This document shows positions 22,095-30,457 of a stretch of DNA of 38,028 nucleotides, piece after piece; the stretch's first letter is position 1; the number at the start of each line of letters is the position of its first letter. A model generated the notes under the pieces. It was not told where the DNA came from. It worked only from the letters and a program-made list of their open reading frames with translations, and made no database searches. Origin of the DNA: an uncultured Coriobacteriaceae bacterium (GTDB taxonomy: Bacteria; Actinomycetota; Coriobacteriia; Coriobacteriales; Atopobiaceae); the NCBI GenBank assembly GCA_902766445.1, contig CACXDP010000106.1, positions 1-38,028 on the forward strand. The letters run 5' to 3'. Both the position numbers and the translations under genes were made by a program.

Positions 22095-23927
22095 ATGCGT
22101 TTCAAATACCGTAAGACAGCAGCTGGCCAATGGACAAGTGGATATCGCCCGTCAAAGCTATGGAGCGTTGTCGCGTTCCTGCTTACCGTGCTGTTGGTGA
22201 ATGGCAGCAGTGCGATTGCTGATACTGGCAAGAAGAAGACGGATAGTGGCGATATGGTGTCGCGCAAACTCGTGACGTCCTATCACCTGACTTGCGTAGA
22301 GAAACAGGACGAGGACCGTTACTACGAGGAATGGGTGAACGCTTCCTACGACGGCCAAGGACACATCACGCACAAGGAGATCCTTCGCGAGACCTCGAAG
22401 GAGTACGGGGGCTGGAATGGGGAAGTTACCTATTCGCTCGACTTTAAGTACAGCAAATCCGGGCGTCTGTCTAAGATTTCTGGCACAGAGGGCGACTGGG
22501 GCGCTGCGAGCCATGCCGAACTACCGGTGGAGTGGGAGATTGCATACAGCAAGAATGGTAAGAAGTCGCGCGCGGATGGTACGGAGCGCTCAGATCCGCG
22601 ACACGTTTATGATACGTATGACGGCGATGGCAACCTCATCGCCCGCGACTACCTCATCAGGGGCGGGCAGGCGCTTGACATCGGCACTCTTTCGCTCTCG
22701 TACGACGAGGAGGGTAGGGTCACCAGGCAATCGTGCGAGTCGTCAAAGGCAAGTCTCAGCTCAGGCGGTCAGCCATCATCGAAGATGAGTTACGACATGA
22801 GCGTGGGCTACGATCGAGAAAACCGTATCGCTTCGATTGATGCATACGACTCAGACGGAAAGAAAGTCAACGGATACACCTATGAGTATGATGACGAAGG
22901 CCGCCTGACTCGCAGAAGTCGCTATCTAAATGGGGAAGAACACAGTCAAACATACGCTTACGACAAGAGTGGGCATTTGGCGTCCGTCGATGGGAACGCG
23001 ACACATGCGACCTTCGTCACGGATGATGACGGCTCCATCATATCAGCGCGAATCGAGACTGACTACGATGTTCAGGAATACGAGATCGAGTACGTCACGA
23101 AAAAGACCCCGAGGGGCCAAGTGCCAGTCAATGCCGTTGACCTTACCGATCCGACGCATCCGGAACTCTACAGCGAGCTCTGGGTCTCGCACGCGTCCTC
23201 AGGTCCCACTCCGTTCGATGAGGCAGAGTTCCTCCGCGAGAACCGCAGATGGCGAGAGCTGCACGAGGTCGCTTCAAGCGAGGATTCTTCGAAACAGGAT
23301 TCGACGGGAACGACGAACGCGTCTAATGGCGAAAAGCCTTCGAACAAATACGAATCAGTTCTAAAGGAATATAGGGATGGTCTCAACAGCGATACTCAGC
23401 CCTCGTATGAGACCATCAACCTGGAAGCGTGGGCGGCACGTGATCGCAACAGGGATCGATACGCCTATGCACTCTACGACTTGAACGGCGACGGATCCGA
23501 GGAGCTTCTTATCGGCATCGAAGAGGACGCGCCTGTGTCAGAAGGGGGCTTGGACGTGAACTATCGTCTGTATGACCTATTTACAATCGTCAACAACAAG
23601 CCAACCAGGGTTCTGGATAGCGAAAAGATGGGTTCGCTCGGGTATAGGGCGTTCTGCATACCTTGTGAGAACGGCGTTTTGGTGACCGGTGGATCCGGTG
23701 GCGCCAACTACCACGTCTGCGAGTACTGGAAGATGGGGAAAAAGGCCAACGAGCTTGCATTGCTTTGCGGCGTGGTCGTGGACGGAGGCTCTTATACGTT
23801 TACCAACGATAGCGGCGACTCAGAGACCCTCACCGGCGAGGAGGCGATTGCCAAGTATGCCGGTATTGCCGCAGGATACACACCGATAGCCAGCTTTGAC
23901 TGGCGCCTGTTAAACGCGGATGCATGA
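22095..23927 (+). CDS. Secreted YD-repeat-like protein with C-terminal DxNGDG domain
   Basis: 610 residues from ATG 22095, with AGGGAGG 5 nt upstream; an in-frame ATG at 22068 has none. An internal hydrophobic segment (residues about 29-47, SVVAFLLTVLLVNGSSAIA) acts as a signal peptide. Residues about 70-330 carry YD-type units: YDGQGHITHK, YDGDGNLIARD, YDEEGRVTRQ, YDDEGRLTRRS and YDKSGHLAS. After a Ser/Thr-rich linker, the last 170 residues form another domain opening with a calcium-site-like DLNGDGSEELLIG. This domain type is common in lipoproteins of Gram-positive gut bacteria and has no assigned function. It is likely at the cell surface and a partner or paralogue of the gene at 20188. 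The stop codon abuts palindrome copy 7 directly. Confidence 0.75.
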   Translation: MRFKYRKTAAGQWTSGYRPSKLWSVVAFLLTVLLVNGSSAIADTGKKKTDSGDMVSRKLVTSYHLTCVEKQDEDRYYEEWVNASYDGQGHITHKEILRETSKEYGGWNGEVTYSLDFKYSKSGRLSKISGTEGDWGAASHAELPVEWEIAYSKNGKKSRADGTERSDPRHVYDTYDGDGNLIARDYLIRGGQALDIGTLSLSYDEEGRVTRQSCESSKASLSSGGQPSSKMSYDMSVGYDRENRIASIDAYDSDGKKVNGYTYEYDDEGRLTRRSRYLNGEEHSQTYAYDKSGHLASVDGNATHATFVTDDDGSIISARIETDYDVQEYEIEYVTKKTPRGQVPVNAVDLTDPTHPELYSELWVSHASSGPTPFDEAEFLRENRRWRELHEVASSEDSSKQDSTGTTNASNGEKPSNKYESVLKEYRDGLNSDTQPSYETINLEAWAARDRNRDRYAYALYDLNGDGSEELLIGIEEDAPVSEGGLDVNYRLYDLFTIVNNKPTRVLDSEKMGSLGYRAFCIPCENGVLVTGGSGGANYHVCEYWKMGKKANELALLCGVVVDGGSYTFTNDSGDSETLTGEEAIAKYAGIAAGYTPIASFDWRLLNADA

Positions 23928-23958
23928 TGACCACGATCCCGCTGTGGGATCGTGGTCA
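23928..23958. repeat. Palindrome repeat, copy 7
   Basis: A perfect 31-bp palindrome, loop GCTGT, starting at the base after the stop of the upstream gene and ending 39 nt before the SixA-CHAD start. No copy is present further right in the window. Confidence 0.85.
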
Positions 23959-23964
23959 AAAGCG

Positions 23965-23973
23965 TGATATGAT
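23965..23973 (+). promoter_or_regulatory. Extended -10 promoter for the SixA-CHAD gene
   Basis: TG-A-TATGAT just downstream of palindrome copy 7, 23 nt before the ATG at 23997. That would give a very short 5' leader, and the palindrome would occupy the -35 region. Confidence 0.4.
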
Positions 23974-23996
23974 GTGTTTGGATTTAGGAGGCTGCC

Positions 23997-25322
23997 ATGA
24001 AGAAGACACTCGTGATTATGCGGCATGGCAAAGCGATGCCGCCTGCGCAAGGTGAGAGCGATGTGGACAGGAGCCTGACCGGGGCTGGCATCTCGGCACT
24101 GAGCGAGCGGCTGCCTCATATGCTCCGACTCCTCGAAACCGAGAACGAAGACGTGCAGATTTGGACGAGCCCGGCGAAACGCGCTCGCCAGACCGCCAAG
24201 CTACTCAGGAAGGCGCTGCGAAAGAGACGCGTTGCGGCAAAGAAGATCGAGCCGCACGACTGCCTCTGGGAGCAGGACATCGACGGCTTCCTTGATGACT
24301 TGAGCGCTAGCAAGGCTGGGCTCATCTTCGTCGTCGGCCACGTGCCCTTTGCGGAGGAGGTCGTCGAAGCGCTTGCCGGTACGTCGCCGTCATTCTCGAC
24401 TGGTGCTCTCTGCTGCCTGGATGTGTCGCTGGCTGGCGAGGAAGAGAACCCTGACGCACCAGCGAGGGGAGATGCCCGGCTCCTGTGGTTCGCCCAGGGA
24501 CCAGTCTCCGCGGATTGGAACACGCTCATACAACTCCAGGCGACGTGCACTGAGATCGCCGAGAAGATCGAGGATCGACGCAAGGCCTTCTTTGCCACTC
24601 CGGAGGACATCGAGACGATTCATCGATTCCGGACGAACACCCGGACCCTGCGCAGTCTCATCGCATTCATCAAGCCGTGGCAGAACGCGGAGCAAAACGC
24701 CGAGACCCAGACCATCCTTAGGGATGTCGTCAGGTACACCTCGCGTCTTCGCGAGCTGGACGTACTCGTGGAGCAGGTGCGCACCGACGAAGATGCCTCT
24801 CCCAAGCTGCTGGCGTTCTGCGAGAAAGAGGCTGCCAAAGAGCGAGCCAAGGTGCTCAAGGTTCTTTCGTCAAAGAAGGTCTCGAAGCTTTTTGCACGGG
24901 CCATGTCATCGGTGAAGGACATCGCATGGAAGAAGCGCTTCGTGAAGCATGGGCTGCCGCAGAGCGTGGTGCGTGCGAGGTTCGACGCCATGATCGAATC
25001 GGTCAGTGCTGACCTTGACGCTTTGGACCTCAGCGACGCAGAACGCACGCACGACGTGCGTAAGCGTGCCAAGCGTGCCCGCTATGTCGCGGAGCACAGC
25101 AATGGTATTCTTGGGGCAGATGCGGTGGAAATCGCCGAGGGCATGAATGCCCATCAGGACAGCCTCGGCGAGGTGTGCGACGCGCGAGCCAACATCAGGC
25201 TGATTGACGAGTTCTTGTTGCAGAATCCTCCGAAGGCTGTCGTGCGAGACCTCGCGCGCATCCGGGCACAGAACGTTGACTTCTTGCGGGACGTCCTCAA
25301 GGCTGGCGAAGCTAAGGAGTAG
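23997..25322 (+). CDS. SixA-type histidine phosphatase fused to CHAD domain
   Basis: 441 residues with TAGGAGG 7 nt upstream. Residues 1 to about 150 are a histidine-phosphatase domain of the SixA type: RHG at 9-11 (His10 nucleophile), R62 and R64 in PAKRARQ, and His115 in VVGHVPF. SixA enzymes remove phosphate from phosphohistidine. Residues about 170-435 are a CHAD domain, an all-helical module rich in conserved His/Arg/Lys that binds inorganic polyphosphate (IHRFRTNTRTLRS, HDVRKRAKRARY). Cytosolic, no signal peptide. The fusion suggests an enzyme whose phosphatase activity is tied to polyphosphate binding, or recruited to polyphosphate granules. This is inference. Confidence 0.85.
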   Translation: MKKTLVIMRHGKAMPPAQGESDVDRSLTGAGISALSERLPHMLRLLETENEDVQIWTSPAKRARQTAKLLRKALRKRRVAAKKIEPHDCLWEQDIDGFLDDLSASKAGLIFVVGHVPFAEEVVEALAGTSPSFSTGALCCLDVSLAGEEENPDAPARGDARLLWFAQGPVSADWNTLIQLQATCTEIAEKIEDRRKAFFATPEDIETIHRFRTNTRTLRSLIAFIKPWQNAEQNAETQTILRDVVRYTSRLRELDVLVEQVRTDEDASPKLLAFCEKEAAKERAKVLKVLSSKKVSKLFARAMSSVKDIAWKKRFVKHGLPQSVVRARFDAMIESVSADLDALDLSDAERTHDVRKRAKRARYVAEHSNGILGADAVEIAEGMNAHQDSLGEVCDARANIRLIDEFLLQNPPKAVVRDLARIRAQNVDFLRDVLKAGEAKE

Positions 25323-25443
25323 CGCGAGCGCAAAAAAGCCAGGATCGCAGAGATCGGATTTGCTTGGACGTGCCCGCTCGTGTGCGTCCAACCGGATTAT
25401 CTGTGGTCCTGGCAAGGGAAAGGGAAGGCGGAGTTTGTTAGCG

Positions 25444-25758
25444 CTATTCAGTTGATTGCACGGTCGATTGCATGCTTTCGAGCATGGCGTTTACGTTGCG
25501 TCGGCCATGGTCTATGCCCGTGCGAAGCACCATGGCGACAAGGAAGGCCACGATACCAAGGCCGATTCCGAGCACTTGTGCCCATAGGCCGCCATTCTCG
25601 GCAAAACCCCAGTATCCCAGCAATACCGCTCCCGCAAGAATCGCATACGCAAGCCTCAGCCAAACTTGAAGGCGTTGTATAGCCAATGTCTGTGCGCGCG
25701 CCTCAGCAACCAAAGGGTTGTTTGTCGGCTCCCACTTACGCCTATATAGCTTGCGCAT
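25444..25758 (-). CDS. Small two-helix membrane protein downstream of the PTS operon
   Basis: 104 residues with GGAGGAG before the ATG. Two hydrophobic segments (about residues 35-50 and 60-78: AYAILAGAVLLGYWGF and VLGIGLGIVAFLVAMVL) are preceded by a basic N-terminus. No known family recognised. It follows the IID gene in the same direction after a 30-bp palindrome, so it is either the last gene of the PTS operon at reduced level or an independent unit. It might be an accessory subunit, but nothing in the sequence proves this. The 120-bp gap to the convergent SixA-CHAD gene holds only weak inverted repeats. Confidence 0.7.
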   Translation of the reverse strand: MRKLYRRKWEPTNNPLVAEARAQTLAIQRLQVWLRLAYAILAGAVLLGYWGFAENGGLWAQVLGIGLGIVAFLVAMVLRTGIDHGRRNVNAMLESMQSTVQSTE

Positions 25759-25772
25759 AACTCCTCCTTACA

Positions 25773-25802
25773 GTTTGGGGAGGGAACGTTCCCTCCCCAA
25801 AC
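25773..25802 (-). terminator. 30-bp perfect palindrome between IID and the small membrane protein gene
   Basis: GTTTGGGGAGGGAAC followed at once by its exact reverse complement. It is followed by TGTAAGG on the minus strand, with no long T-run. It could attenuate transcription or protect the 3' end of the PTS message. Confidence 0.6.
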
Positions 25803-25813
25803 CGCAGTTGCGA

Positions 25814-26647
25814 CTAGTAGGAAAGGCCAGGGTTGAAGAAGCCAACCAATACGCCGACGAGGGCGACGATTACCAGAAGGCCCATTACAACGGTGGGGGA
25901 CATCTTGCGCTTGGTCATGAGCCACCAGCAGAACCACACGAACACGAAGTTCAGCAGCTTGGGATAGATGGAGTCAAGCGTGTCCTGCAGCACGAGGCTG
26001 GAGTCGGCTGAGAAGGGCACCACAAGAGCCGTGGTGATGTTGATCCACGTTGCGGAGACGGCGCCGATAACCATGGTTCCCACCATGACGATGGAGGAAC
26101 GCAGGGCTGCGGACTGCGGGCCGACAAGAGCCTCGACGGCCGAGCCACCGAGCTCATAGCCCTGGTCAAAGGCGAACTTCATGCCAAAGTACATGGCGAC
26201 GTTCCACACCACAATGTAGAACAGCGGGCCAAGTACGTTGCCGCCGGTCGACAGGCCGAGGGCGATGCCGAGGAGGATGGGAATGAAGGTGCCGACGATG
26301 ATGGAGTCGCCCAAGCCGGCAAGCGGGCCCATGAGGCCGGCGCGGATGCCGTTGATGGTGTCGTCATCGAGCGGCTCGCCGTTCGCGCGTGCCTCTTCGA
26401 GACCTACCGTAAGGCCTACGACCATCGTGCCGATTTGCGGCTCGGTGTTGAAGAACGTGCGATACGTGGAGAGAGCCTGAACCTTTTCCACATCCGAATC
26501 GTAGAGCTCGTCCACGACGGGGAGCATGGCGGCGAGGTAGCCGAACGTCTGCATGTGCTCCTGGGAGAAGCAGGTCAGGTTGCCGTAAATCCAGCGGAGG
26601 AATGCGCTGTTGCGTGCCTTTTGGGAGACTTTTTTGAGATCAGCCAT
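25814..26647 (-). CDS. PTS mannose/fructose/sorbose family, IID component
   Basis: 277 residues. Membrane-embedded IID subunit with the typical N-terminal amphipathic region (FLRWIYGNLTCFSQEHMQTFGYLAAMLPV) and the GP.AGLGDSI(I/V)VGTFIPI motif. Hydrophobic segments occupy the second half and the end (MGLLVIVALVGVLVGFF). Together with IIC it forms the sugar channel, with IIB phosphorylating the sugar on entry. Its ATG overlaps the IIC stop (TAATG), so the two are translationally coupled. Specificity within the mannose family cannot be told. Confidence 0.93.
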   Translation of the reverse strand: MADLKKVSQKARNSAFLRWIYGNLTCFSQEHMQTFGYLAAMLPVVDELYDSDVEKVQALSTYRTFFNTEPQIGTMVVGLTVGLEEARANGEPLDDDTINGIRAGLMGPLAGLGDSIIVGTFIPILLGIALGLSTGGNVLGPLFYIVVWNVAMYFGMKFAFDQGYELGGSAVEALVGPQSAALRSSIVMVGTMVIGAVSATWINITTALVVPFSADSSLVLQDTLDSIYPKLLNFVFVWFCWWLMTKRKMSPTVVMGLLVIVALVGVLVGFFNPGLSY

Positions 26648-27513
26648 TATATGTCCTCCTCTTCCTCATCATCGAACGATGCCGCTCCAGCTGCTGCAAC
26701 TGCAGGACGGGCGGTCTTGAGCTGCTCTACCTTGAAGTTGATAAGGGCGAAGAACACGGCGATAAGTGCCGAGGCGATAAGGTTGCAGCCCATGACGGCG
26801 GCAAGCGTAAAGCCAAAGCCAAAGGTCACCCAGTCGAGAGGCTTCTGCACGACCTGCTTGCACAGGATGGCGACACCGACGGCGGGAAGCAGCGAACCAA
26901 CGGTAAAGAGCGTCTTCATGGCGATGCCATCCATGGGGAGGTATTCCTTCATGAGGCCTACCATGGACTCGCCAGCCATGCAAATGATGACGGTGGGGAT
27001 GAAGGAGAATGCGATGTGGCTGATCCAGGGCAGAATGAAGTCGACCATGGGGATGGTCTTCTTGATGCTATCCCATTTGCCGGAGTCCATGGCCTTCCAG
27101 CCGATGCCCTGCCATACGAGGTTGAGCGTGGCGGTGCCATAGAACAGGACGGTGCCGAGCGTGCCGACGGCTGCGCCGAGGGAGGCGGCCAGACCAGAAG
27201 CTGCCTCAGAGGAGGGATCGAGTCCCTGGGCACGGATGGCGAGGATCGCAAGGGGGATGCCGATATAGGTCACGGCACGAACGTCAGCGGAAACAGTTCC
27301 GCCAGGCGTGACAAGCGCGATGTACACGAGCTGAATGGAGGCGCCCACGATGATGCCGGTTTGGATGTCGCCAAGAATGAGACCGACAATGAGGCCGCCT
27401 ACCAGAGGACGACCAAGCGTATAGTTGCCGATCGTAGTACCGCCCATGCCAGGCAGTGATGCTAAGCAGGCAAAAAGGCCCAAGAGGACAGCCTGCACAA
27501 TGCCAATTCCCAT
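26647..27513 (-). CDS. PTS mannose/fructose/sorbose family, IIC component
   Basis: 288 residues, highly hydrophobic with several membrane helices. The N-terminus has MGIGIVQAVLLGLFACLASLPGMG, and GLILGDIQTGIIVGASIQLVYIA is the family signature region. It carries the sugar path together with IID. The C-terminus ends in an acidic cytosolic tail (DDEEEEDI), longer than usual. It starts 8 bp after the IIB stop with TAGGAGG as ribosome-binding site, and its stop overlaps the IID start. Confidence 0.93.
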   Translation of the reverse strand: MGIGIVQAVLLGLFACLASLPGMGGTTIGNYTLGRPLVGGLIVGLILGDIQTGIIVGASIQLVYIALVTPGGTVSADVRAVTYIGIPLAILAIRAQGLDPSSEAASGLAASLGAAVGTLGTVLFYGTATLNLVWQGIGWKAMDSGKWDSIKKTIPMVDFILPWISHIAFSFIPTVIICMAGESMVGLMKEYLPMDGIAMKTLFTVGSLLPAVGVAILCKQVVQKPLDWVTFGFGFTLAAVMGCNLIASALIAVFFALINFKVEQLKTARPAVAAAGAASFDDEEEEDI

Positions 27514-27521
27514 GCTTCCTC

Positions 27522-28019
27522 CTACTTAACGTTAAACTGTCCGCGGAACTTGGGCCACTCGCCGATGGAGGCTTCCTTGATGAGGGCGAACTCGACCGTG
27601 TAGCCAGCCTTGGTCATGTCTTCGAAGGCCTGTGCTTCCTCGGCCGTAATCGACTGGTTGTTGCCGAGCTTCACGGTGTCGGGGCGGTCGTTGCAGGGGC
27701 CAACGATGACGCGCTTGACATCGGAGGGAACAAAGCCGAAGTCCACGAGGATGCGCTTCATGTCGAGCGGGTTCTTGGTGATGAGGAAGTAACGCGTCTT
27801 GCTGGCGATTACCTTGTCGGCGCTCTCCTTGAAGTGATCCATGGTCCACACGAAGATCTTTTTGTCCGGGGCGGCACCCTTATAAGCGGCCTTGAGTACG
27901 GGGTTGGAAGCGGCGACGTCGTTGACGGCGATGATGCCGTCGCAAGGATACTCAAGGCTCCAGCGCGTTACCGTCTGGCCGTGAATCATGCGATCGTCGA
28001 TGCGTACAAAAGAAATCAT
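27522..28019 (-). CDS. PTS mannose/fructose/sorbose family, IIB component
   Basis: 165 residues, the normal size for a separate IIB. The active-site motif RIDDRMIHGQ places the phosphorylated His at residue 14. Soluble, cytosolic; it takes phosphate from IIA and passes it to the incoming sugar. It starts 27 bp after IIA with an AAGGAAGGG box. IIB here is separate from IIA, not fused as in E. coli ManX. Confidence 0.93.
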   Translation of the reverse strand: MISFVRIDDRMIHGQTVTRWSLEYPCDGIIAVNDVAASNPVLKAAYKGAAPDKKIFVWTMDHFKESADKVIASKTRYFLITKNPLDMKRILVDFGFVPSDVKRVIVGPCNDRPDTVKLGNNQSITAEEAQAFEDMTKAGYTVEFALIKEASIGEWPKFRGQFNVK

Positions 28020-28046
28020 TTCTACCCTTCCTTATTTGTCGTGCGG

Positions 28047-28478
28047 TTACAGATCTTCTTCGTCGTCGTCGGCGAAGGACAACTCAACGCGTCGCGCACC
28101 CTCGCGAGCCTCGCTGATAACGCTGTCGCAGAGTGCGTCATCGTCGAGCCCGTCATCAATGGCCATGAGCGCGCCGATTGCCATAGGTAGGCTGAGTCCA
28201 CCAAAGGCAATCGTGTTTGCGAGCAGCCCCTTCTGGGTGAGAGTGTTGAGAGTGTTGGTGAGCGGGGAACCGCCCACAATGTCGCCCAGCACAACAACAG
28301 CGTCATCCGCGCTAATGGGGGCGATAACTTCGGTGAGAGCAGCCACGAAGTCGTCAGCAGAAACGCCATCCTCCATGGAATAGCTCAACACGTTCTCTCT
28401 CTCGCCCAACAGCATTCGAATGACGCTGTGAACGCCGGGTGCCATGGTTCCATGGCTTACGAGCAGTAGGTACTTCAT
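28047..28478 (-). CDS. PTS mannose/fructose/sorbose family, IIA component
   Basis: 143 residues from ATG 28478 (AGGGGAG 8 nt upstream; a TTG six bases earlier is in frame). The mannose-IIA fold is shown by LLVSHGTMAPGV with phospho-His9, and by the VLGDIVGGSP loop. It accepts phosphate from HPr and gives it to IIB. It is the first gene of the four-gene PTS operon. The acidic tail (SFADDDEEDL) is longer than usual. Confidence 0.92.
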   Translation of the reverse strand: MKYLLLVSHGTMAPGVHSVIRMLLGERENVLSYSMEDGVSADDFVAALTEVIAPISADDAVVVLGDIVGGSPLTNTLNTLTQKGLLANTIAFGGLSLPMAIGALMAIDDGLDDDALCDSVISEAREGARRVELSFADDDEEDL

Positions 28479-28675
28479 AGGCAACTCCCCTTCCTATCCT
28501 GCAAGTGGCAGGCTCTTGCCGCACAGCACGGAGGGCATACCGGATTTGACCTTCGTTCACCATACGGCTTTTTTACGTAGTTTCATGATAAAAATCCCTC
28601 GTACCTGAAAATACCAACCGTGTTACCATTTCTTGCAAATTTGTGTGACTTTGCGAGGTCTGAAGAAGGAAAATA
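28479..28675. promoter_or_regulatory. Divergent control region between PTS operon and AraC-type gene
   Basis: 197 bp without a gene, AT-rich at the right end. It holds an inverted repeat GCAAA-N10-TTTGC at 28635-28654, a candidate operator close to the regulator's start. A small hairpin CCTGC-N5-GCAGG lies at 28498-28512 near the IIA ribosome-binding site. A TG-T-TACCAT extended -10-like box for the regulator lies at 28621-28629. No sigma-54-type -24/-12 promoter was found, unlike LevR-controlled mannose PTS operons. Confidence 0.35.
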
Positions 28676-29503
28676 ATGACTGAAGAAGAGAATGACTCAA
28701 CGACCCTCCTGACTACCCAGGAGATAATGGACGCTATTTCGTATGTCAACGAGGGGGGAGAGGAGGACGACCTTGCGCGCATCGTGACGTATTCCAAGCG
28801 TATGTACTTCATTGCGGTGAATACGCACATAACGTCGCGCGAGATCTCCGAGCAGTATGAAGGCTTTGCCTCGTTCATCTCGATGGGCGATTTGGAGGGT
28901 CTCCTCCGCTTCATTCGTACCAACATGCCCCTTATGGAGTTGAGGACCTCCGACGATCCGCTCCTGCAAGGGCGCACTGCCATCGCGTTCTTGGCAAGTA
29001 CGTGCGCACAGGCGGCTCGCAATGGTGGTCTTCCCGTGGCTCGCTGCTATGCCATCACTCAGGATTACATCAAGCTCGCCAACGAGTCCGTGAACGAGGA
29101 GCTCGTACACTATCTCATGCTGCCCATGATGCTCGAGCTTACCAAGGCAGTGGGGACAGAGGCGCTCGCGTATACCCATCCGTTATCACATCACGCCATG
29201 ACCTACGTGCGCAGCCACCTCAGCGAGCAGCTCGATGGCGATTCGGTTGCCGAGGCGTGTGGCGTGAGTCGCAAGACGCTGTGTACGCGCTTCAAACAGG
29301 AGACGGGGGAGACGTTTGCCTCCTATGTTCGCAGGCTGCGTGTCGAGCGTGCCCGAAGGCTTCTTGACACGACTGACTACGACATATCGCAGATTGCCTA
29401 CCAGACGGGCTTTTCTTCGCAGAGTCACTTCCAGAACGTGTTCAAGCAGATAGCGGGATACACGCCGCGCGAGTGGCGCATGCGCGAGATAAACGAGATC
29501 TGA
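28676..29503 (+). CDS. AraC-family transcriptional regulator
   Basis: 275 residues, with GAAGGAAA before the ATG. The last 100 residues hold two helix-turn-helix motifs of the AraC type: VAEACGVSRKTLCTRFKQE and ISQIAYQTGFSSQSHFQNVF, ending YTPREWR. The first about 165 residues are a helical N-terminal domain, not a recognisable cupin; a ligand or phosphorylation input is possible. Being divergent from the PTS operon, it is the likely regulator of it. Cytosolic. Confidence 0.88.
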   Translation: MTEEENDSTTLLTTQEIMDAISYVNEGGEEDDLARIVTYSKRMYFIAVNTHITSREISEQYEGFASFISMGDLEGLLRFIRTNMPLMELRTSDDPLLQGRTAIAFLASTCAQAARNGGLPVARCYAITQDYIKLANESVNEELVHYLMLPMMLELTKAVGTEALAYTHPLSHHAMTYVRSHLSEQLDGDSVAEACGVSRKTLCTRFKQETGETFASYVRRLRVERARRLLDTTDYDISQIAYQTGFSSQSHFQNVFKQIAGYTPREWRMREINEI

Positions 29504-29621
29504 CGCGGGGCATCGCCGGACCGCTGTAACGATAATCGTGGCGCGTGAGTAACACAGGTGGCATACACCAGTCGAATCTGCTGATACCATGACGGCAAAC
29601 CCACCGCTCGAAAGGTTCGAC

Positions 29622-30434
29622 ATGGCAATGAAACCGCAGACAAGCATCGTGTTCACCGACGTCGATGGGACGCTCGTGGGAGCCGACCACCACCCTCTGC
29701 CTGCAAGTGCATCCACCCTCCAGCGCGTTGCTCGTCGCATACCCGTTTGCCTGGTTTCGGCGCGTTCACCTGAGGGGCTCTATCCCATCCAGCAGCAGCT
29801 CGGCTTCGGCGGTCCGCTCGCCTGCTATTCGGGAGCATACGTGCTTGATGAAGACGGCACCGAGCTTTTGAGTGAAACGTTCAATGCCGTGGTGGCGGCC
29901 GACGTGAAGCGGTCGATCAAAGAGGTGTTTCCCGCAGTGACCATCGGCGCCTATGGATTCCACGACTGGATTGTGGATGACCGCAACGACCCGCGAATCC
30001 AACACGAGGAGTTCTTGGTGCAGGCTCAGTCGCGTGCATGTGGCGATTTGCTGGTGGCATTTGGCTCAAGCGGACTGCATAAGTTGCTCGTTATGGGTGA
30101 GCCCGACCAGATCAAAGAGATTCAGAGCCAATACAGCGCGCGTTATCCCGAGCTCAATGTCGTGCGCTCGAGCGCCACGCTTTGCGAGATAATGTCGAAG
30201 GCCGCGAGCAAGAGTCGTGCCGTTCGCGTGATCTGTAGTCATTACGGCATCGACCTCGCGAATGCCGTGGCATTTGGTGATGGCCCCAATGACTTGGATA
30301 TGCTCGAGACCGTTGCGACGTCCTACGCCATGGCGAACGCTGAGGACGTGGTGAAGCTGGCGGCCACCCATGTGCTGCCGTGGACCAATGAAAAGTGCGG
30401 CGTGTCGCGCGCACTCGACGAATTGCTGCCTTGA
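29622..30434 (+). CDS. Cof-type HAD-superfamily hydrolase
   Basis: 270 residues from ATG 29622, which has GAAAGG 6 nt upstream; an ATG at 29589 is in frame but lacks one. Motif I TDVDGTLV, motif II VSARS, motif III Lys in SKAASKSRAV, motif IV GDGPNDLDML. The C2-type cap lies between motifs II and III. Probable sugar-phosphate or cofactor phosphatase; substrate unknown. Placement beside the sugar PTS region hints at sugar-phosphate turnover, but it is transcribed separately. It is convergent with the channel gene (23-bp gap, no hairpin seen). Confidence 0.85.
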   Translation: MAMKPQTSIVFTDVDGTLVGADHHPLPASASTLQRVARRIPVCLVSARSPEGLYPIQQQLGFGGPLACYSGAYVLDEDGTELLSETFNAVVAADVKRSIKEVFPAVTIGAYGFHDWIVDDRNDPRIQHEEFLVQAQSRACGDLLVAFGSSGLHKLLVMGEPDQIKEIQSQYSARYPELNVVRSSATLCEIMSKAASKSRAVRVICSHYGIDLANAVAFGDGPNDLDMLETVATSYAMANAEDVVKLAATHVLPWTNEKCGVSRALDELLP

Positions 30435-30457
30435 CCTTGTGGTTTGGTATGCGAGGG

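Noticed and set aside
25364-25391. 7-bp inverted repeat TTGGACG / CGTCCAA as terminator for the SixA-CHAD gene
   Set aside because: The stem is short with a 14-nt loop and no T-run; not distinguishable from chance.
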